A stretch of DNA of 64,000 bases, from assembly GCF_004342625.1 (NCBI RefSeq), contig NZ_SMAH01000002.1:62001-126000 (forward strand). The letters run 5' to 3'. Positions within the stretch are counted from its first letter, which is position 1. Each line of letters opens with the position of its first letter. Origin of the DNA: Tepidimonas ignava. GTDB taxonomy: Bacteria > Pseudomonadota > Gammaproteobacteria > Burkholderiales > Burkholderiaceae_C. Shown in pieces: positions 8,636 through 19,103 of this stretch. The notes beneath the pieces were generated by a model, which worked only from the letters and a program-made list of their open reading frames with translations, did no database searches and was not told the DNA's origin. Made by a program: the position numbers and the translations under genes.

Positions 8636-9385
8636 ATGCACGTGCAGTCGCTCACACGACAACCGCTGGATGAACCGATGCTGACAATGGAAGAACGCGA
8701 GGCGATCAACCACGGTCGCTGGTTTAGCAGCCTCTCACCTTCGTTGCGGCACGACATCCTGCGATGCGCCTTTGTCAAACGGTACCAAGACGGCGAGCTG
8801 ATTTGCGCGCGCGGCGACCCGCCCTCGATGTGGAGCGCGGTCGCCAAGGGCGCGGTGCGGGTCAGCTCGACCTCGATCACCGGCAAACAGATCACGCTGA
8901 CCTACGTGGAGCCGGGCGTGTGGTTTGGCGACGTGGCGATGTTCGATGGCGATGCGCGCACGCACGACGCCTACGCGCATGGCGCCACCACCCTACTGTG
9001 TGTGGCGCGCAGCGACTTTCGCAAAATCCTGGACCAGCACGTCGAGCTGTACGAAGCGCTGCTGCGTCTGCACGCACGGCGCATCCGCACGCTGTTTGGC
9101 CTGGTCGAAGACCTCAACACCTTGCCGCTGCGTGCGCGCCTGGCCAAGCAACTGCTGCACCTGGCGCGGTCGTACGGGGTGCCGTGCCTGGCGCACGGCG
9201 ACGAAACCCGCATCGGGCTGCACCTGGCGCAAGAGGAATTGGCGCAACTGCTGGGCGCGTCGCGCCAGCGCGTCAACCAGGAACTCAAGACGATGGAGCG
9301 CGAAGGGGCCATTCGCATCGAGCCCGGCGGGCTGGTGGTGCGCGACCGCGGCCTGCTGATGCGCATCGTCGAAGCCGAACCTTGA
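8636..9385 (+). CDS. Crp/Fnr family transcriptional regulator
   Basis: A 249-residue regulator with an N-terminal cyclic-nucleotide-binding-type beta barrel (about residues 30-150), a long dimerisation helix, and a C-terminal winged helix. The recognition region is LAQEELAQLLGASRQRVNQEL (about residues 200-220). The N-terminal cysteine set that holds the iron-sulfur cluster of FNR is absent, so it is not an FNR-type oxygen sensor; the effector is unknown. A Shine-Dalgarno-like AGGAGA lies at about 8622-8627, just before the ATG. Its place between fatty-acyl-CoA genes suggests control of this local cluster. Confidence 0.85.
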   Translation: MHVQSLTRQPLDEPMLTMEEREAINHGRWFSSLSPSLRHDILRCAFVKRYQDGELICARGDPPSMWSAVAKGAVRVSSTSITGKQITLTYVEPGVWFGDVAMFDGDARTHDAYAHGATTLLCVARSDFRKILDQHVELYEALLRLHARRIRTLFGLVEDLNTLPLRARLAKQLLHLARSYGVPCLAHGDETRIGLHLAQEELAQLLGASRQRVNQELKTMEREGAIRIEPGGLVVRDRGLLMRIVEAEP

Positions 9386-9422
9386 ACCTGGGCGTGGCGG
9401 TGCGGCCGCGCCCCGCCACGCG

Positions 9423-10505
9423 ATGACCACCGACACCCCCTCCCCCACCGGCACCCCCGCCGCCCACGCGCTGGATGTGGCCGCGCTGCAGGCATGGCTG
9501 CAGCAGCACCTGCCGGGCTTCACCGGCCCGTTGCGCGTCGACAAATTCCCCGGCGGGCAATCCAACCCCACCTACCGCCTGACCACGCCGCAGCGCACCT
9601 ACGTGATGCGCGCCAAGCCCGGCCCGGTGGCCAAGCTGCTGCCTTCGGCGCACGCCATCGAGCGCGAATTCCGCGTCATGCAGGCGCTGGCGGCCACCGC
9701 CGTGCCGGTGCCACGCATGCTGCTGCTGTGCGAGGACGAAGCGGTCATCGGTCGCGCCTTTTACGTGATGGAGCACGTTGAGGGCCGGGTGCTGTGGGAC
9801 CAGTCGCTGCCCGGGATGGACCCCGAGCAGCGGCGCGCGCACTACCTGGCAATGAACCGCGTGCTGGCCGCGCTGCACACCGTGGACGTGCACGCCGTGG
9901 GCCTGGACGACTACGGCAAACCGGGCAACTACTTCGAGCGCCAGATCGCGCGCTGGAGCAAGCAGTACGTCGCCTCCATCACCGACCCGATCCCCGAGAT
10001 GGACGCGTTGATGGCGTGGCTGCCCGCCCACCTGCCGGATCTGGCGCGCGACGAACGCCTGGTCAGCATCGTGCACGGCGACTACCGGCTCGACAACCTG
10101 ATGTTCCACCCCACCGAGCCCCGCATCGTCGCCGTGCTGGACTGGGAGCTGTCGACGCTGGGCCACCCGTTGGCGGACTTCAGCTACCACTGCATGTCGT
10201 GGCACATCGAGCCGGGGGCGTTTCGCGGCATCGCCGGGCTGGACCTGGCGGCGCTGGGCATCCCGTCCGAAGACGAGTACATCGAACGCTATTGCGACGC
10301 CACCGGCTTGGCCACGCCGGCGCAACTGCGCCAAGCCTGGCCGTTTTTGATGGCCTACAACGCCTTTCGGCTGGCCGCCATCCTGCAAGGCATTGCCAAA
10401 CGCGTCGAGCTGGGCACCGCCTCCAGCGCCCAGGCGCGCGCCAGCGCCGCCGGTGCGCGCCCCATGGCGCAGCTGGCGTGGCGTTTTGCCCAACAAGCCA
10501 CCTGA
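9423..10505 (+). CDS. Aminoglycoside-phosphotransferase-fold kinase (ACAD10/11-type)
   Basis: A 360-residue kinase of the APH/choline-kinase fold. The catalytic loop HGDYRLDN is at residues 218-225, and the metal-binding Asp ([10 protein letters not shown]) is at 240. The N-terminal lobe has [10 protein letters not shown], the nucleotide-loop equivalent. In bacteria this subfamily is often adjacent to an acyl-CoA dehydrogenase; in animals the two are fused in ACAD10/ACAD11. LvaA of Pseudomonas putida and the ACAD10/11 kinase domains phosphorylate the 4-hydroxyl of 4-hydroxyacyl-CoAs, so that role is inferred here. The acyl-CoA dehydrogenase starts 25 bases downstream. Aminoglycoside resistance is not expected. 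Confidence 0.82.
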   Translation: MTTDTPSPTGTPAAHALDVAALQAWLQQHLPGFTGPLRVDKFPGGQSNPTYRLTTPQRTYVMRAKPGPVAKLLPSAHAIEREFRVMQALAATAVPVPRMLLLCEDEAVIGRAFYVMEHVEGRVLWDQSLPGMDPEQRRAHYLAMNRVLAALHTVDVHAVGLDDYGKPGNYFERQIARWSKQYVASITDPIPEMDALMAWLPAHLPDLARDERLVSIVHGDYRLDNLMFHPTEPRIVAVLDWELSTLGHPLADFSYHCMSWHIEPGAFRGIAGLDLAALGIPSEDEYIERYCDATGLATPAQLRQAWPFLMAYNAFRLAAILQGIAKRVELGTASSAQARASAAGARPMAQLAWRFAQQAT

Positions 10506-10530
10506 ACACCCCAACCGCCGGAGAACCGCC

Positions 10531-11790
<1,260 letters not shown>

Positions 11791-11797
11791 CACGGCC

Positions 11798-11830
11798 GGC
11801 GGCGTGCGCGCCCACGGTCGGCGCGCCGCC
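11798..11830. terminator. GC-rich inverted repeat between convergent genes
   Basis: Arms GGCGGCG (11798-11804) and CGCCGCC (11824-11830) with a 19-base loop lie in the 47-base gap between the acyl-CoA dehydrogenase and the GspE-like gene, which converge. No T-tract follows on either strand. A bidirectional terminator is possible but weakly supported. Confidence 0.3.
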
Positions 11831-11837
11831 GCCCACC

Positions 11838-14246
11838 TCAAAGGTTGCTTGAGGCCCGCACCTCGGCCAGCGTGGTCAGCCCCATCAGCACCTTTTCGAT
11901 GCCATCCTGGCGTAGCGTGCGCATGCCTTCGCGGATGGCCTGGGTCTGGATCAGGGCCGGCTGCGCACGGGTCTGCACCAGGTGACGCACCTCGGCGCTG
12001 GTGGCCAGCAGCTCGTGCAGCGGCAGCCGGCCTCGGTAGCCGGTTTCACCGCACTCGCGACACCCGGGCGCGTGCGACAGCATCAAAGCCCCATCGCGGC
12101 TGAAATGTTCCTGCCAATGCGCCAGCAGGCGCGTTTCGTCGCGCAGCGGGTGGTCCGGCGGCAGCTGGGCCTGGTAGTCGCGCATCAGTTCGTGCAACCG
12201 CGCCTCTGGAACCGGCTCGTGCTGCACACACGCCGGGCACAGCCGTCGCACCAGGCGTTGCGCCAAAATGCCTTGCAGCGAATCGGCAAACGAAAACGGA
12301 TCGACCCCCAGGTCGTGCAGGCGCAAAATCGTCTCCGCCGCCGAGTTGGTGTGCAGCGTCGACATCACGAAATGCCCGGTCAGCGACGCCTCGATGGCCA
12401 TCTCGGCCGTTTCCGGGTCGCGGATTTCGCCCACCATGATGACGTCCGGGTCCGCCCGCAACAGCGCGCGCAGCGCCGCCGCAAACGTCCAGCCGATCTT
12501 GGGGTTGACCTGGATCTGGCGCAAACCGCGCTGGGTGATTTCCACCGGGTCTTCGGCGGTCCAGATTTTGCGGTTGGGGGTGTTAAGGCGCTGCAACGCG
12601 GCATGCAGGGTGGTCGTCTTGCCCGAGCCGGTGGGCCCCGCACACAGAAACAGCCCGTACGGGCGCGTCAAGATCTCTTCGATGACGCTCAGGTTGCGCG
12701 CACTCAGGTGCAACCCCGTCAACGGCAGCGTGGCGGTGGACTGCAGCAGGCGTATCACCACGTCCTCCAGGCCGCTGCTGGTCGGGATGGTGGCCACGCG
12801 CAGCTCGATCGGCAGGCCACCAAAACGCATGAAGTGGATCTTGCCGTCCTGGGGCTTGCGCCGCTCCGAGATGTCGAGGTCGCTCATCACCTTGATGCGC
12901 GCCACCAGCGCGTTGCGGTAACTGGCCGGCAACTCCAGGTAGGGCCGCAACTCGCCATCCACCCGGAAACGAATGATCACATGGTCGCGCCCGGGGTAAG
13001 GCTCGATGTGGATGTCGGAGGCCCGCTGGTGGAAGGCTTCGATGATCATCGAATTGACCAGCCGCACCAGCGTGTTGTCCGATTGTTCGATCGGGCGCTC
13101 GGCGCTGTCGTCCTCACCCGCACCGCTGACCAGCTCGGCCGCGAGCTGCCAGGCCTCGACCGCGCGCTCGGCCGCGGTGGCTTCCGTACCCTGACCGGCG
13201 GGCGCCTTGGCTTCCCGCGCGGGCCCGAGACCCGCCTGGCGATAGACTTGGGCGATGCGCTCCGGCAAGTCCACCGCGCTGCCCACGACCGGCAACACCT
13301 TGCGCTGCGCCGTGAACTCCAGCTCGTCGATGGCCTTGAATTGCAGCGGGTCGGCCATCGCCACCACCAGCGAGTTGCCCACCAGGGCCAGCGGCAGCAC
13401 CCGCAGCCGGCTGGCCAGCGCCGCCGGAACCAAACGCAACGCCTCCGGATCCACGGGGTAGTGCCGCACGTCGACGAACGGATAGCCCATCTTGCGCGCC
13501 AGGGCGACGCGCAAATCTTCCGGCTGGATCAACCCCATCTCGACCAGCGTTTGCCCCAGGGGTGTCCCCTTGGCCTTTTGCTGTTGCAAAGCGCGCTGCA
13601 GTTGTTCGGCCGTGATCTTGCCCAGGCCGATCAGCGCCTCGCCGATGGGCACGGGCTTGAGCGTGGCCTGGCGCTGCAACGCCTCTTGCAATTGCTGTGG
13701 GGTCTGCACCGTGACCGCCACGGGTTCGGTCACCGCGGCGTCGCTGGCGTCGGCGTCCTGCAGCAAACTGGCACCAAAATCGGAGTCGGCCAGCAACCCA
13801 CCGTCACCACGCTGCAGTTGGTAGTTGGTGATGGCGCTGCGCGGGATGAAGACCCGCTCGGGATCACCCTCGCGCGCCGGTTTGGGGAAAATCCACAGCC
13901 CGTCGGTGGTGCGCCGGCAGTCGTAACACAGGCCGGCGTACACGGAGCCGTCGCGCAGCTGCACCGCAAAGGACTGCAACGCTTCGTCGCCAAACCCGGA
14001 CAGCGGGCCTGTTGGCGCGGCGATCGGGTCGATGCGCAACCGTTTGATCTGGTTGAACCGCAACGCCAGCGCCTTGGCGTGTCCATCGGGCAGCAACTTC
14101 AGCCCGCCGTTGCCGAATTCGAGCACGAAACCCGGCACCACGCGCTCGTTCCACCCTTCCACGACGCCGTGCAGCGCCCGCTCGCCCACACGGTAGGTTT
14201 CGTCGGTGGTGCGCCCGGGCACCGTGTAATGCGTCGCTGCCGTCAT
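11838..14246 (-). CDS. Orphan GspE/PilB-like secretion ATPase with extra N-terminal region
   Basis: An 802-residue hexameric-type traffic ATPase. A T2SS-E N-terminal (MshEN-like) domain lies at about residues 205-345. The RecA-like domain has Walker A GPTGSGKT near 535, an Asp box, and Walker B DPDVIMVGEIRD near 595. Two cysteine pairs, CPAC near 668 and CRECGETGYRGR near 728, match the zinc site of GspE/PilB. The first 200 residues do not belong to standard GspE: two beta-rich halves (around 25-75 and 85-150) each hold a GYG- or DGS-type turn followed by a short basic strand. No gspD, F, G or pil genes lie nearby. The role could be type IV pilus, secretion or a degenerate ATPase. Confidence 0.78.
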   Translation of the reverse strand: MTAATHYTVPGRTTDETYRVGERALHGVVEGWNERVVPGFVLEFGNGGLKLLPDGHAKALALRFNQIKRLRIDPIAAPTGPLSGFGDEALQSFAVQLRDGSVYAGLCYDCRRTTDGLWIFPKPAREGDPERVFIPRSAITNYQLQRGDGGLLADSDFGASLLQDADASDAAVTEPVAVTVQTPQQLQEALQRQATLKPVPIGEALIGLGKITAEQLQRALQQQKAKGTPLGQTLVEMGLIQPEDLRVALARKMGYPFVDVRHYPVDPEALRLVPAALASRLRVLPLALVGNSLVVAMADPLQFKAIDELEFTAQRKVLPVVGSAVDLPERIAQVYRQAGLGPAREAKAPAGQGTEATAAERAVEAWQLAAELVSGAGEDDSAERPIEQSDNTLVRLVNSMIIEAFHQRASDIHIEPYPGRDHVIIRFRVDGELRPYLELPASYRNALVARIKVMSDLDISERRKPQDGKIHFMRFGGLPIELRVATIPTSSGLEDVVIRLLQSTATLPLTGLHLSARNLSVIEEILTRPYGLFLCAGPTGSGKTTTLHAALQRLNTPNRKIWTAEDPVEITQRGLRQIQVNPKIGWTFAAALRALLRADPDVIMVGEIRDPETAEMAIEASLTGHFVMSTLHTNSAAETILRLHDLGVDPFSFADSLQGILAQRLVRRLCPACVQHEPVPEARLHELMRDYQAQLPPDHPLRDETRLLAHWQEHFSRDGALMLSHAPGCRECGETGYRGRLPLHELLATSAEVRHLVQTRAQPALIQTQAIREGMRTLRQDGIEKVLMGLTTLAEVRASSNL

Positions 14247-14295
14247 GTCGCTCCTCCCAACCCGAAGCGTTTGCGGGCCTCGGCCCGCGCCACCG

Positions 14296-14520
14296 TCAAA
14301 TCCCGATGATCCACTGAATCACATTTTTAGCCACAAACCCCAACATGCCTAGCGACAGCACCAAAAACAGGATGAAGGTGCCAAACTTGCCCGCCTTGGA
14401 TTCGCGCGCCAAGTTGAACACGATGAACAGCATGTACAGGATGAACGCGCCGACGCCAAACGTCAAGCCGAACTGCGCCACCTGCGCCTCTGTGTAACCA
14501 AACAGCGTACCTTCCATCAT
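14296..14520 (-). CDS. DUF2788 family small membrane protein
   Basis: A 74-residue protein with two hydrophobic segments (about residues 16-37 and 44-68) separated by RESKAGKFGTF, the signature of DUF2788 proteins. Function unknown. Its ATG overlaps the stop of the upstream DUF2189 gene (ATGATG at 14520-14515; stop TGA at 14519-14517), so the two are translationally coupled. A second in-frame ATG at 14517 is possible. Confidence 0.8.
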   Translation of the reverse strand: MMEGTLFGYTEAQVAQFGLTFGVGAFILYMLFIVFNLARESKAGKFGTFILFLVLSLGMLGFVAKNVIQWIIGI

Positions 14521-15311
14521 GCCCTCGGCGCGCGCACGGGGGTGATGAGACCGGCGCGTTCGAAATCCCGGTAAGCGTGCCAACTGGCGTAGGCCAGCAG
14601 CGGCACCACAACGATCAAACCGACCATGGCCAGCGCCATGCCCAAGCCCACCAGCACGGCAATCACCACCGCCCACAGCCCCATGACGACAGGCTGCGCG
14701 CCCACCGCGCGCCAGCTCTCGCCCACGGCGCGCCACAGTGGCGTGTGGGTGTCCACCATCATCGGCAGTGCCATCACGCTGGAGGCAAACACCGGTGCGG
14801 CCAGCCACGCGCCCAGCAGCAACCAGACTTCGAACAGCCCGATGTCGGGGGCCAGCACCACATGGCGCACGAAATCCAGCGGCCGCTCGATGGGCACGGG
14901 CGCCCACAACGTGATCAGCGCCGCCGAGGTCAACACCCAGCCGGTGCCGGCCAACGCCAACAGCAGGCCAAAGGTGATCAGGCGCCGGTCACCCGACGCC
15001 CACAGGGCCATCACCTCTTGGCAGCACACCTTTTGGCCACGTTCCAGGTACCAACTGACGGCGTACAGCCCCGAAGCCAGCACTGGCGCGATGATCAAAA
15101 ACCCGGAAAACGCCCCCGCCAGCAGCCAGAACCGGTCGCGCAGCGCCACCAGCACGATGATGCCAAACAGCGCCATCAGCGACCCGTGCAGCACACCAGG
15201 CAGCGGGTTGGCCGCGTAGTCACGGGCGCCGCGTTGCAGCCAACGCAGCGGCGACCACAGGTCGATCGTCACTTCGGGGCCGGGCATGGCCGTGTGCGCA
15301 TCATGGGGCAT
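14517..15311 (-). CDS. DUF2189 / BPSS1780-family integral membrane protein
   Basis: A 264-residue polytopic membrane protein with about six hydrophobic segments. It opens with a soluble N-terminus containing the conserved LRWLQRGARDYAANPLPG stretch of this family. Function unknown. The ATG at 15311 was chosen over one 60 bases further upstream because the added residues are Arg/Pro-rich and lie in the YejF intergenic space. The gene follows yejF by 56 bases and is coupled to the DUF2788 gene. Confidence 0.78.
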   Translation of the reverse strand: MPHDAHTAMPGPEVTIDLWSPLRWLQRGARDYAANPLPGVLHGSLMALFGIIVLVALRDRFWLLAGAFSGFLIIAPVLASGLYAVSWYLERGQKVCCQEVMALWASGDRRLITFGLLLALAGTGWVLTSAALITLWAPVPIERPLDFVRHVVLAPDIGLFEVWLLLGAWLAAPVFASSVMALPMMVDTHTPLWRAVGESWRAVGAQPVVMGLWAVVIAVLVGLGMALAMVGLIVVVPLLAYASWHAYRDFERAGLITPVRAPRA

Positions 15312-15367
15312 GGGTCGGGGTCTCCTCGTCGTAGGGCATCGTGGGCCGGTCGTGGCCCTGCATTGGA

Positions 15368-17029
15368 TCACAAGACGGCCGTCGTGACCTCGCCGTCCTG
15401 CTCGGGGGCCAGCGCGCTGGCCAGCAGCGTGCGCGTGTACGGATCGCGCGGGGCGCGCAACACCTGCTCGGCGTCGCCCGCTTCGAGCACCTGGCCGGCG
15501 CGCATCACCAGCACCTCGTGGGCCAGCGCCTGCACCACCTCGACGTCGTGGGTGATCAGCAGGTACGCCAGGCCTTGCTCGCGTTGCAGCCGCAACAGCA
15601 ACTGCAACACCTGCTGCTGCACCGTCACGTCCAGGGCGCTGGTCGGCTCATCCAGCACCAGCACGCGTGGCCGCACCACCAGCGCGCGCGCCAGGGCGAT
15701 GCGCTGGCGTTGCCCACCGGACAACGCGTGCGGGTAGCGCTGCAACCAGGCCGCCGCCTCGTGCGGCGGCGTGTCGGCGTCGAACAGCCCGACCTCGCGC
15801 AACGCCTGCACGACCCGCCTCTGGCGCTGCCCGGCGTCGAGCTGCGGCTCGTGCACGCGCAACCCCTCTTCGACGATTTGCTGCAACGTCAACCGCGGCG
15901 ACAGCGAGGAGAACGGGTCCTGAAACACGACTTGAATGTGGCGGCGCAGCGCCCGGTCGGCGGCGTCCCCCTGCCAGCGCTGCCCCAGCACCCGGATGTC
16001 ACCTTCGGCAGGCAACAACCCGAGCGCCGCCAGCGCCAGCGTCGATTTGCCGCTGCCCGACTCCCCCAGCACCGCCAGCGTGCGCCCGCCGCGCAGCGTG
16101 GCGCTGACGCCACGCACCGCCTCAAACCAACCGCGCTGCCACCAGCCACGCCAACCGGGCTTGGACACGGGGTAGCGCACCCGCACGTCGTGCAGGGTCA
16201 GCACCGGCGCATCGTCGTCGGCCGCGGGCCGCAGCCGGGCGGGATCGCGCCGCGGTCGGCTGGCCAGCAGGCGTTGGGTGTAGGGGTGCGCCGGCGCCGT
16301 CATCAGTTGGCCGGTCGGGCCGCTTTCGACCACCTGGCCCTGCTGCATCACCACCACGCGGTCGGCAAAACGACGCACCAGGTGCAGGTCGTGCGTGATC
16401 AACAGCACCGCCAGCCCGTGACGGCGACGCAGCTCGTGCAGCAGTTGCAGCATCTGCACGCGCAGGCTGGCGTCCAGCGCCGTCGTAGGCTCATCGGCCA
16501 CCAGCACGCGCGGCTGCAACGCCAGCGCCTGCGCGATCAGCGCACGTTGGCGCTGCCCGCCGCTCAACTGGTGCGGGTATTGGCGGGCGCGCCGCGCCGG
16601 GTCGTCCAGCCCCACCTCGGCCAGCACCTGCTCGGCGCGCGCCCAGGCGCTGCGCGCGTCCAGGCCGCGCTTGGCCCGCAGGGCCTCGGCGATCTGCTCG
16701 CCCACCGTGTACAGGGGGTTGAGCGCGGTCATCGGCTCCTGAAATACGTACGCCACCGCCTCGCCCCGCAAGGCCCGCAGACGTCGCTCAGGCACGGCCA
16801 GCACCTGCTCACCCTGCAGCCACACCTGTCCCTGCACGCGCACTTCGGGCAGCAGCCGCATCAGCGCCAGCGCGGTGACGGTCTTGCCCGACCCCGACTC
16901 ACCCACCAGCGCCAGGGTTTCGCCGCTGGCCAGCTCGAACGACACGTCCCGCACCACCACCCGGTCACCGAAGGCGACCGACAGGTCGCGCACCTGCAGC
17001 AGCGGGGTGGGGTTCGTCACAGGTGCCAT
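15368..17029 (-). CDS. yejF: Peptide ABC transporter ATPase with two fused ABC domains, YejF type
   Basis: A 553-residue protein with two complete ABC modules in one chain (about residues 8-250 and 285-540). The Walker A motifs are GESGSGKT and GESGSGKS; each module has an LSGGQRQR signature and a DEPTxALD Walker B. This fusion is characteristic of YejF, which energises YejABEF uptake of oligopeptides and microcin C-type compounds. It is the last importer gene of the operon and starts two bases after the yejE stop. Confidence 0.92.
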   Translation of the reverse strand: MAPVTNPTPLLQVRDLSVAFGDRVVVRDVSFELASGETLALVGESGSGKTVTALALMRLLPEVRVQGQVWLQGEQVLAVPERRLRALRGEAVAYVFQEPMTALNPLYTVGEQIAEALRAKRGLDARSAWARAEQVLAEVGLDDPARRARQYPHQLSGGQRQRALIAQALALQPRVLVADEPTTALDASLRVQMLQLLHELRRRHGLAVLLITHDLHLVRRFADRVVVMQQGQVVESGPTGQLMTAPAHPYTQRLLASRPRRDPARLRPAADDDAPVLTLHDVRVRYPVSKPGWRGWWQRGWFEAVRGVSATLRGGRTLAVLGESGSGKSTLALAALGLLPAEGDIRVLGQRWQGDAADRALRRHIQVVFQDPFSSLSPRLTLQQIVEEGLRVHEPQLDAGQRQRRVVQALREVGLFDADTPPHEAAAWLQRYPHALSGGQRQRIALARALVVRPRVLVLDEPTSALDVTVQQQVLQLLLRLQREQGLAYLLITHDVEVVQALAHEVLVMRAGQVLEAGDAEQVLRAPRDPYTRTLLASALAPEQDGEVTTAVL

Positions 17030-17031
17030 CG

Positions 17032-18081
17032 TCAGTCGGCCTTGCGGGGGTCGAGCGCGTCGCGCAGCGCGTCGCCCATGAAGGTCAGCAGCGTCAGCGT
17101 CAGGGTCAGCACGCCAAAGGTGGACAGCGAAATCCACCACGCGTCGATGTTGGCCTTGCCCTGCGCCAGCAACTCGCCCAGGCTGGGGGTGCCCGGCGGC
17201 ACGCCCAGACCAAGAAAATCGAGCGAGGTCAATGCCAGGATGGCCGCGCTCATGCGAAACGGCAAAAACGTCACCACGGGCGTGAGGCTGTTGGGCAGGA
17301 TATGGCGCCAGATGATGGCGCCGTGCCCCAGCCCCATGGCCCGCGCTGCGCGCACGTAGTCGAGCTGGCGGTTGCGCAAAAATTCGGCGCGCACGTAGTC
17401 GGCCAGGCCCATCCATCCAAACAAGCTCAGCAGCACCAGCAGCAGCGCCACGCTGGGAGCAAACAGCGCGCTGAAGATGATGAGCAGGTACAGCTCGGGC
17501 ATCGACGACCAGATTTCGATCAGGCGCTGCAACGTCAGGTCGATGCGTCCGCCGAAGTACCCCTGCACCGCGCCGGCCAGCACGCCCAGCACGACGCCGG
17601 TGGCGGTCAGCGCCAGCGCAAACAACACGCTGATGCGAAAGCCGTAAATCAACTGCGCCAGCAGGTCGCGCCCACGGTCGTCGGTGCCCAACAGGTTGGC
17701 GGCGCTGGGTGGCGCGGGGTGTGGGCCGGGCGCCCAATAGTTCAGCGCCCGCGCACCGTAGGGGTTGGGCGGGTACAGGGCCCAGTTGCCATCGCGGGTC
17801 AGGCGCGCACGGATGTCCGGATCGAGGTAGTCGGTGGGGGTGTCGAAGTCTCCGCCGAACGTCGTCTCGGGGTAGTCGTGCAGCAGCGGCACGTACCACT
17901 GGCCCTGGTAGCGCACCAGCACCGGCCGGTCGTTGGAGATCAACTCCGCCGCCAGGCTCAGCGCCACCATCGCCGCAAACAGCACAAGGCTCACCAACCC
18001 CAGCCGGTGGCGTGCAAAGCGCCGCCACGCGCGCCGCGCGGGGCTGAGCGTGGCCAGCGCGGTTTCAGTCGAACTTGACAC
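17032..18081 (-). CDS. yejE: Peptide ABC transporter permease, YejE type
   Basis: A 349-residue permease with an N-terminal membrane anchor (RHRLGLVSLVLFAAMVALSL), a periplasmic loop naming the family (DFDTPTDYLDPDIR), and five further membrane segments. The inner-membrane coupling motif EAA reads EFLRNRQLDYVRAARAMGLG. It pairs with YejB to form the channel. Its start lies 17 bases inside the yejB 3' end, a coupling overlap. Confidence 0.92.
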   Translation of the reverse strand: MSSSTETALATLSPARRAWRRFARHRLGLVSLVLFAAMVALSLAAELISNDRPVLVRYQGQWYVPLLHDYPETTFGGDFDTPTDYLDPDIRARLTRDGNWALYPPNPYGARALNYWAPGPHPAPPSAANLLGTDDRGRDLLAQLIYGFRISVLFALALTATGVVLGVLAGAVQGYFGGRIDLTLQRLIEIWSSMPELYLLIIFSALFAPSVALLLVLLSLFGWMGLADYVRAEFLRNRQLDYVRAARAMGLGHGAIIWRHILPNSLTPVVTFLPFRMSAAILALTSLDFLGLGVPPGTPSLGELLAQGKANIDAWWISLSTFGVLTLTLTLLTFMGDALRDALDPRKAD

Positions 18082-19090
18082 GCGGATCCACCCAAACGTA
18101 GCACAGGTCGCTCACCAGCTTGGTGAGCAGCCCAATCAGCGTGAACAGGTACAGCGTGCCCAACACGACGGGGTAGTCGCGCCGGATCACGCTCTCGTAG
18201 CTGAGCAGCCCCAGACCATCGAGCGAAAACAGCGTCTCGATCAGCAGGCTGCCGGTGAAAAACGCCCCCACGAACGCCGCCGGGAAACCCGTGACGATGG
18301 GGATGAGCGCGTTGCGCAGCACATGCTTCCACAGGATCTGACGCTCCCCCAACCCCTTGGCACGCGCCACCAGCACGTACTGTTTGCGGATTTCCTCCAG
18401 CACCGCGTTTTTGGTCAGCATCGTGGTCACGGCAAAGCTGCCCAGCACCATCGAGAGCACCGGCAGCGTGATGTGCCACAGGTAGTCCACGATGCGCGCG
18501 CCCCATGAGAGCTCGTCCCAGTGGTCGCTGACCAAACCCCGCAGCGGGAACCACTGCAACTGGCCCCCGAACACCACCAACAGCGCCACGCCCAGCACGA
18601 AGCCCGGGATGGCGTACGCCACCAGCACCACGATGGAGGTGACAACGTCGAACCGGCTGCCGGCGCGCACCGCCTTGGCAATGCCCAGCGGCACCGCCAC
18701 CGCGTAGCTGATGACAAACGTCCACAACCCCAGGCTCATCGACACCGGCAGCTTCTCCACGATCAACTGCGCCACCGGCTTGTTTTGGAAAAAGCTCTGC
18801 CCCAAATCGAAGCGGGCGAACTGCCCCAACATCTGCACAAAGCGCTCGTGCGCCGGCTTGTCAAAGCCGTACAGCGCCTTGATTTGCTCCAGCCGCTTGG
18901 GATCCACCCCTTGCCCACCGCGGTAGGCCATGCCACCTTCGGCGCCGTGGCCCAGCCCCGCACGCGCTTCGGCCAGGTACTGGTCCACCGGCCCACCGGG
19001 CACAAACTGGATAACAACAAACGTCACCAGCAGAACCCCCAACAGCGTGGGCACCATCAACAGCAGGCGCTTGAGGACGTAACTCCACAT
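18065..19090 (-). CDS. yejB: Peptide ABC transporter permease, YejB type
   Basis: A 341-residue oligopeptide-permease-type inner-membrane protein. The first helix starts with MWSYVLKRLLLMVPTLLGVL, a classic DppB/YejB start, and the coupling motif is EEIRKQYVLVARAKGLG. The long periplasmic loop includes QIKALYGFDKPAHERF. It lies 13 bases after the stop of the substrate-binding protein gene and overlaps yejE. Confidence 0.92.
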   Translation of the reverse strand: MWSYVLKRLLLMVPTLLGVLLVTFVVIQFVPGGPVDQYLAEARAGLGHGAEGGMAYRGGQGVDPKRLEQIKALYGFDKPAHERFVQMLGQFARFDLGQSFFQNKPVAQLIVEKLPVSMSLGLWTFVISYAVAVPLGIAKAVRAGSRFDVVTSIVVLVAYAIPGFVLGVALLVVFGGQLQWFPLRGLVSDHWDELSWGARIVDYLWHITLPVLSMVLGSFAVTTMLTKNAVLEEIRKQYVLVARAKGLGERQILWKHVLRNALIPIVTGFPAAFVGAFFTGSLLIETLFSLDGLGLLSYESVIRRDYPVVLGTLYLFTLIGLLTKLVSDLCYVWVDPRVKFD

Positions 19091-19103
19091 GGTGACCCCG
19101 ATC

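Noticed and set aside
8636-9385. Assignment of the Crp/Fnr regulator as the oxygen sensor FNR acting on the cytochrome c4 box
   Set aside because: It lacks the N-terminal cysteine cluster needed for an iron-sulfur centre.
9423-10505. Aminoglycoside-resistance gene
   Set aside because: The fold matches but the subfamily and the neighbouring acyl-CoA dehydrogenase point to a hydroxyacyl-CoA kinase.
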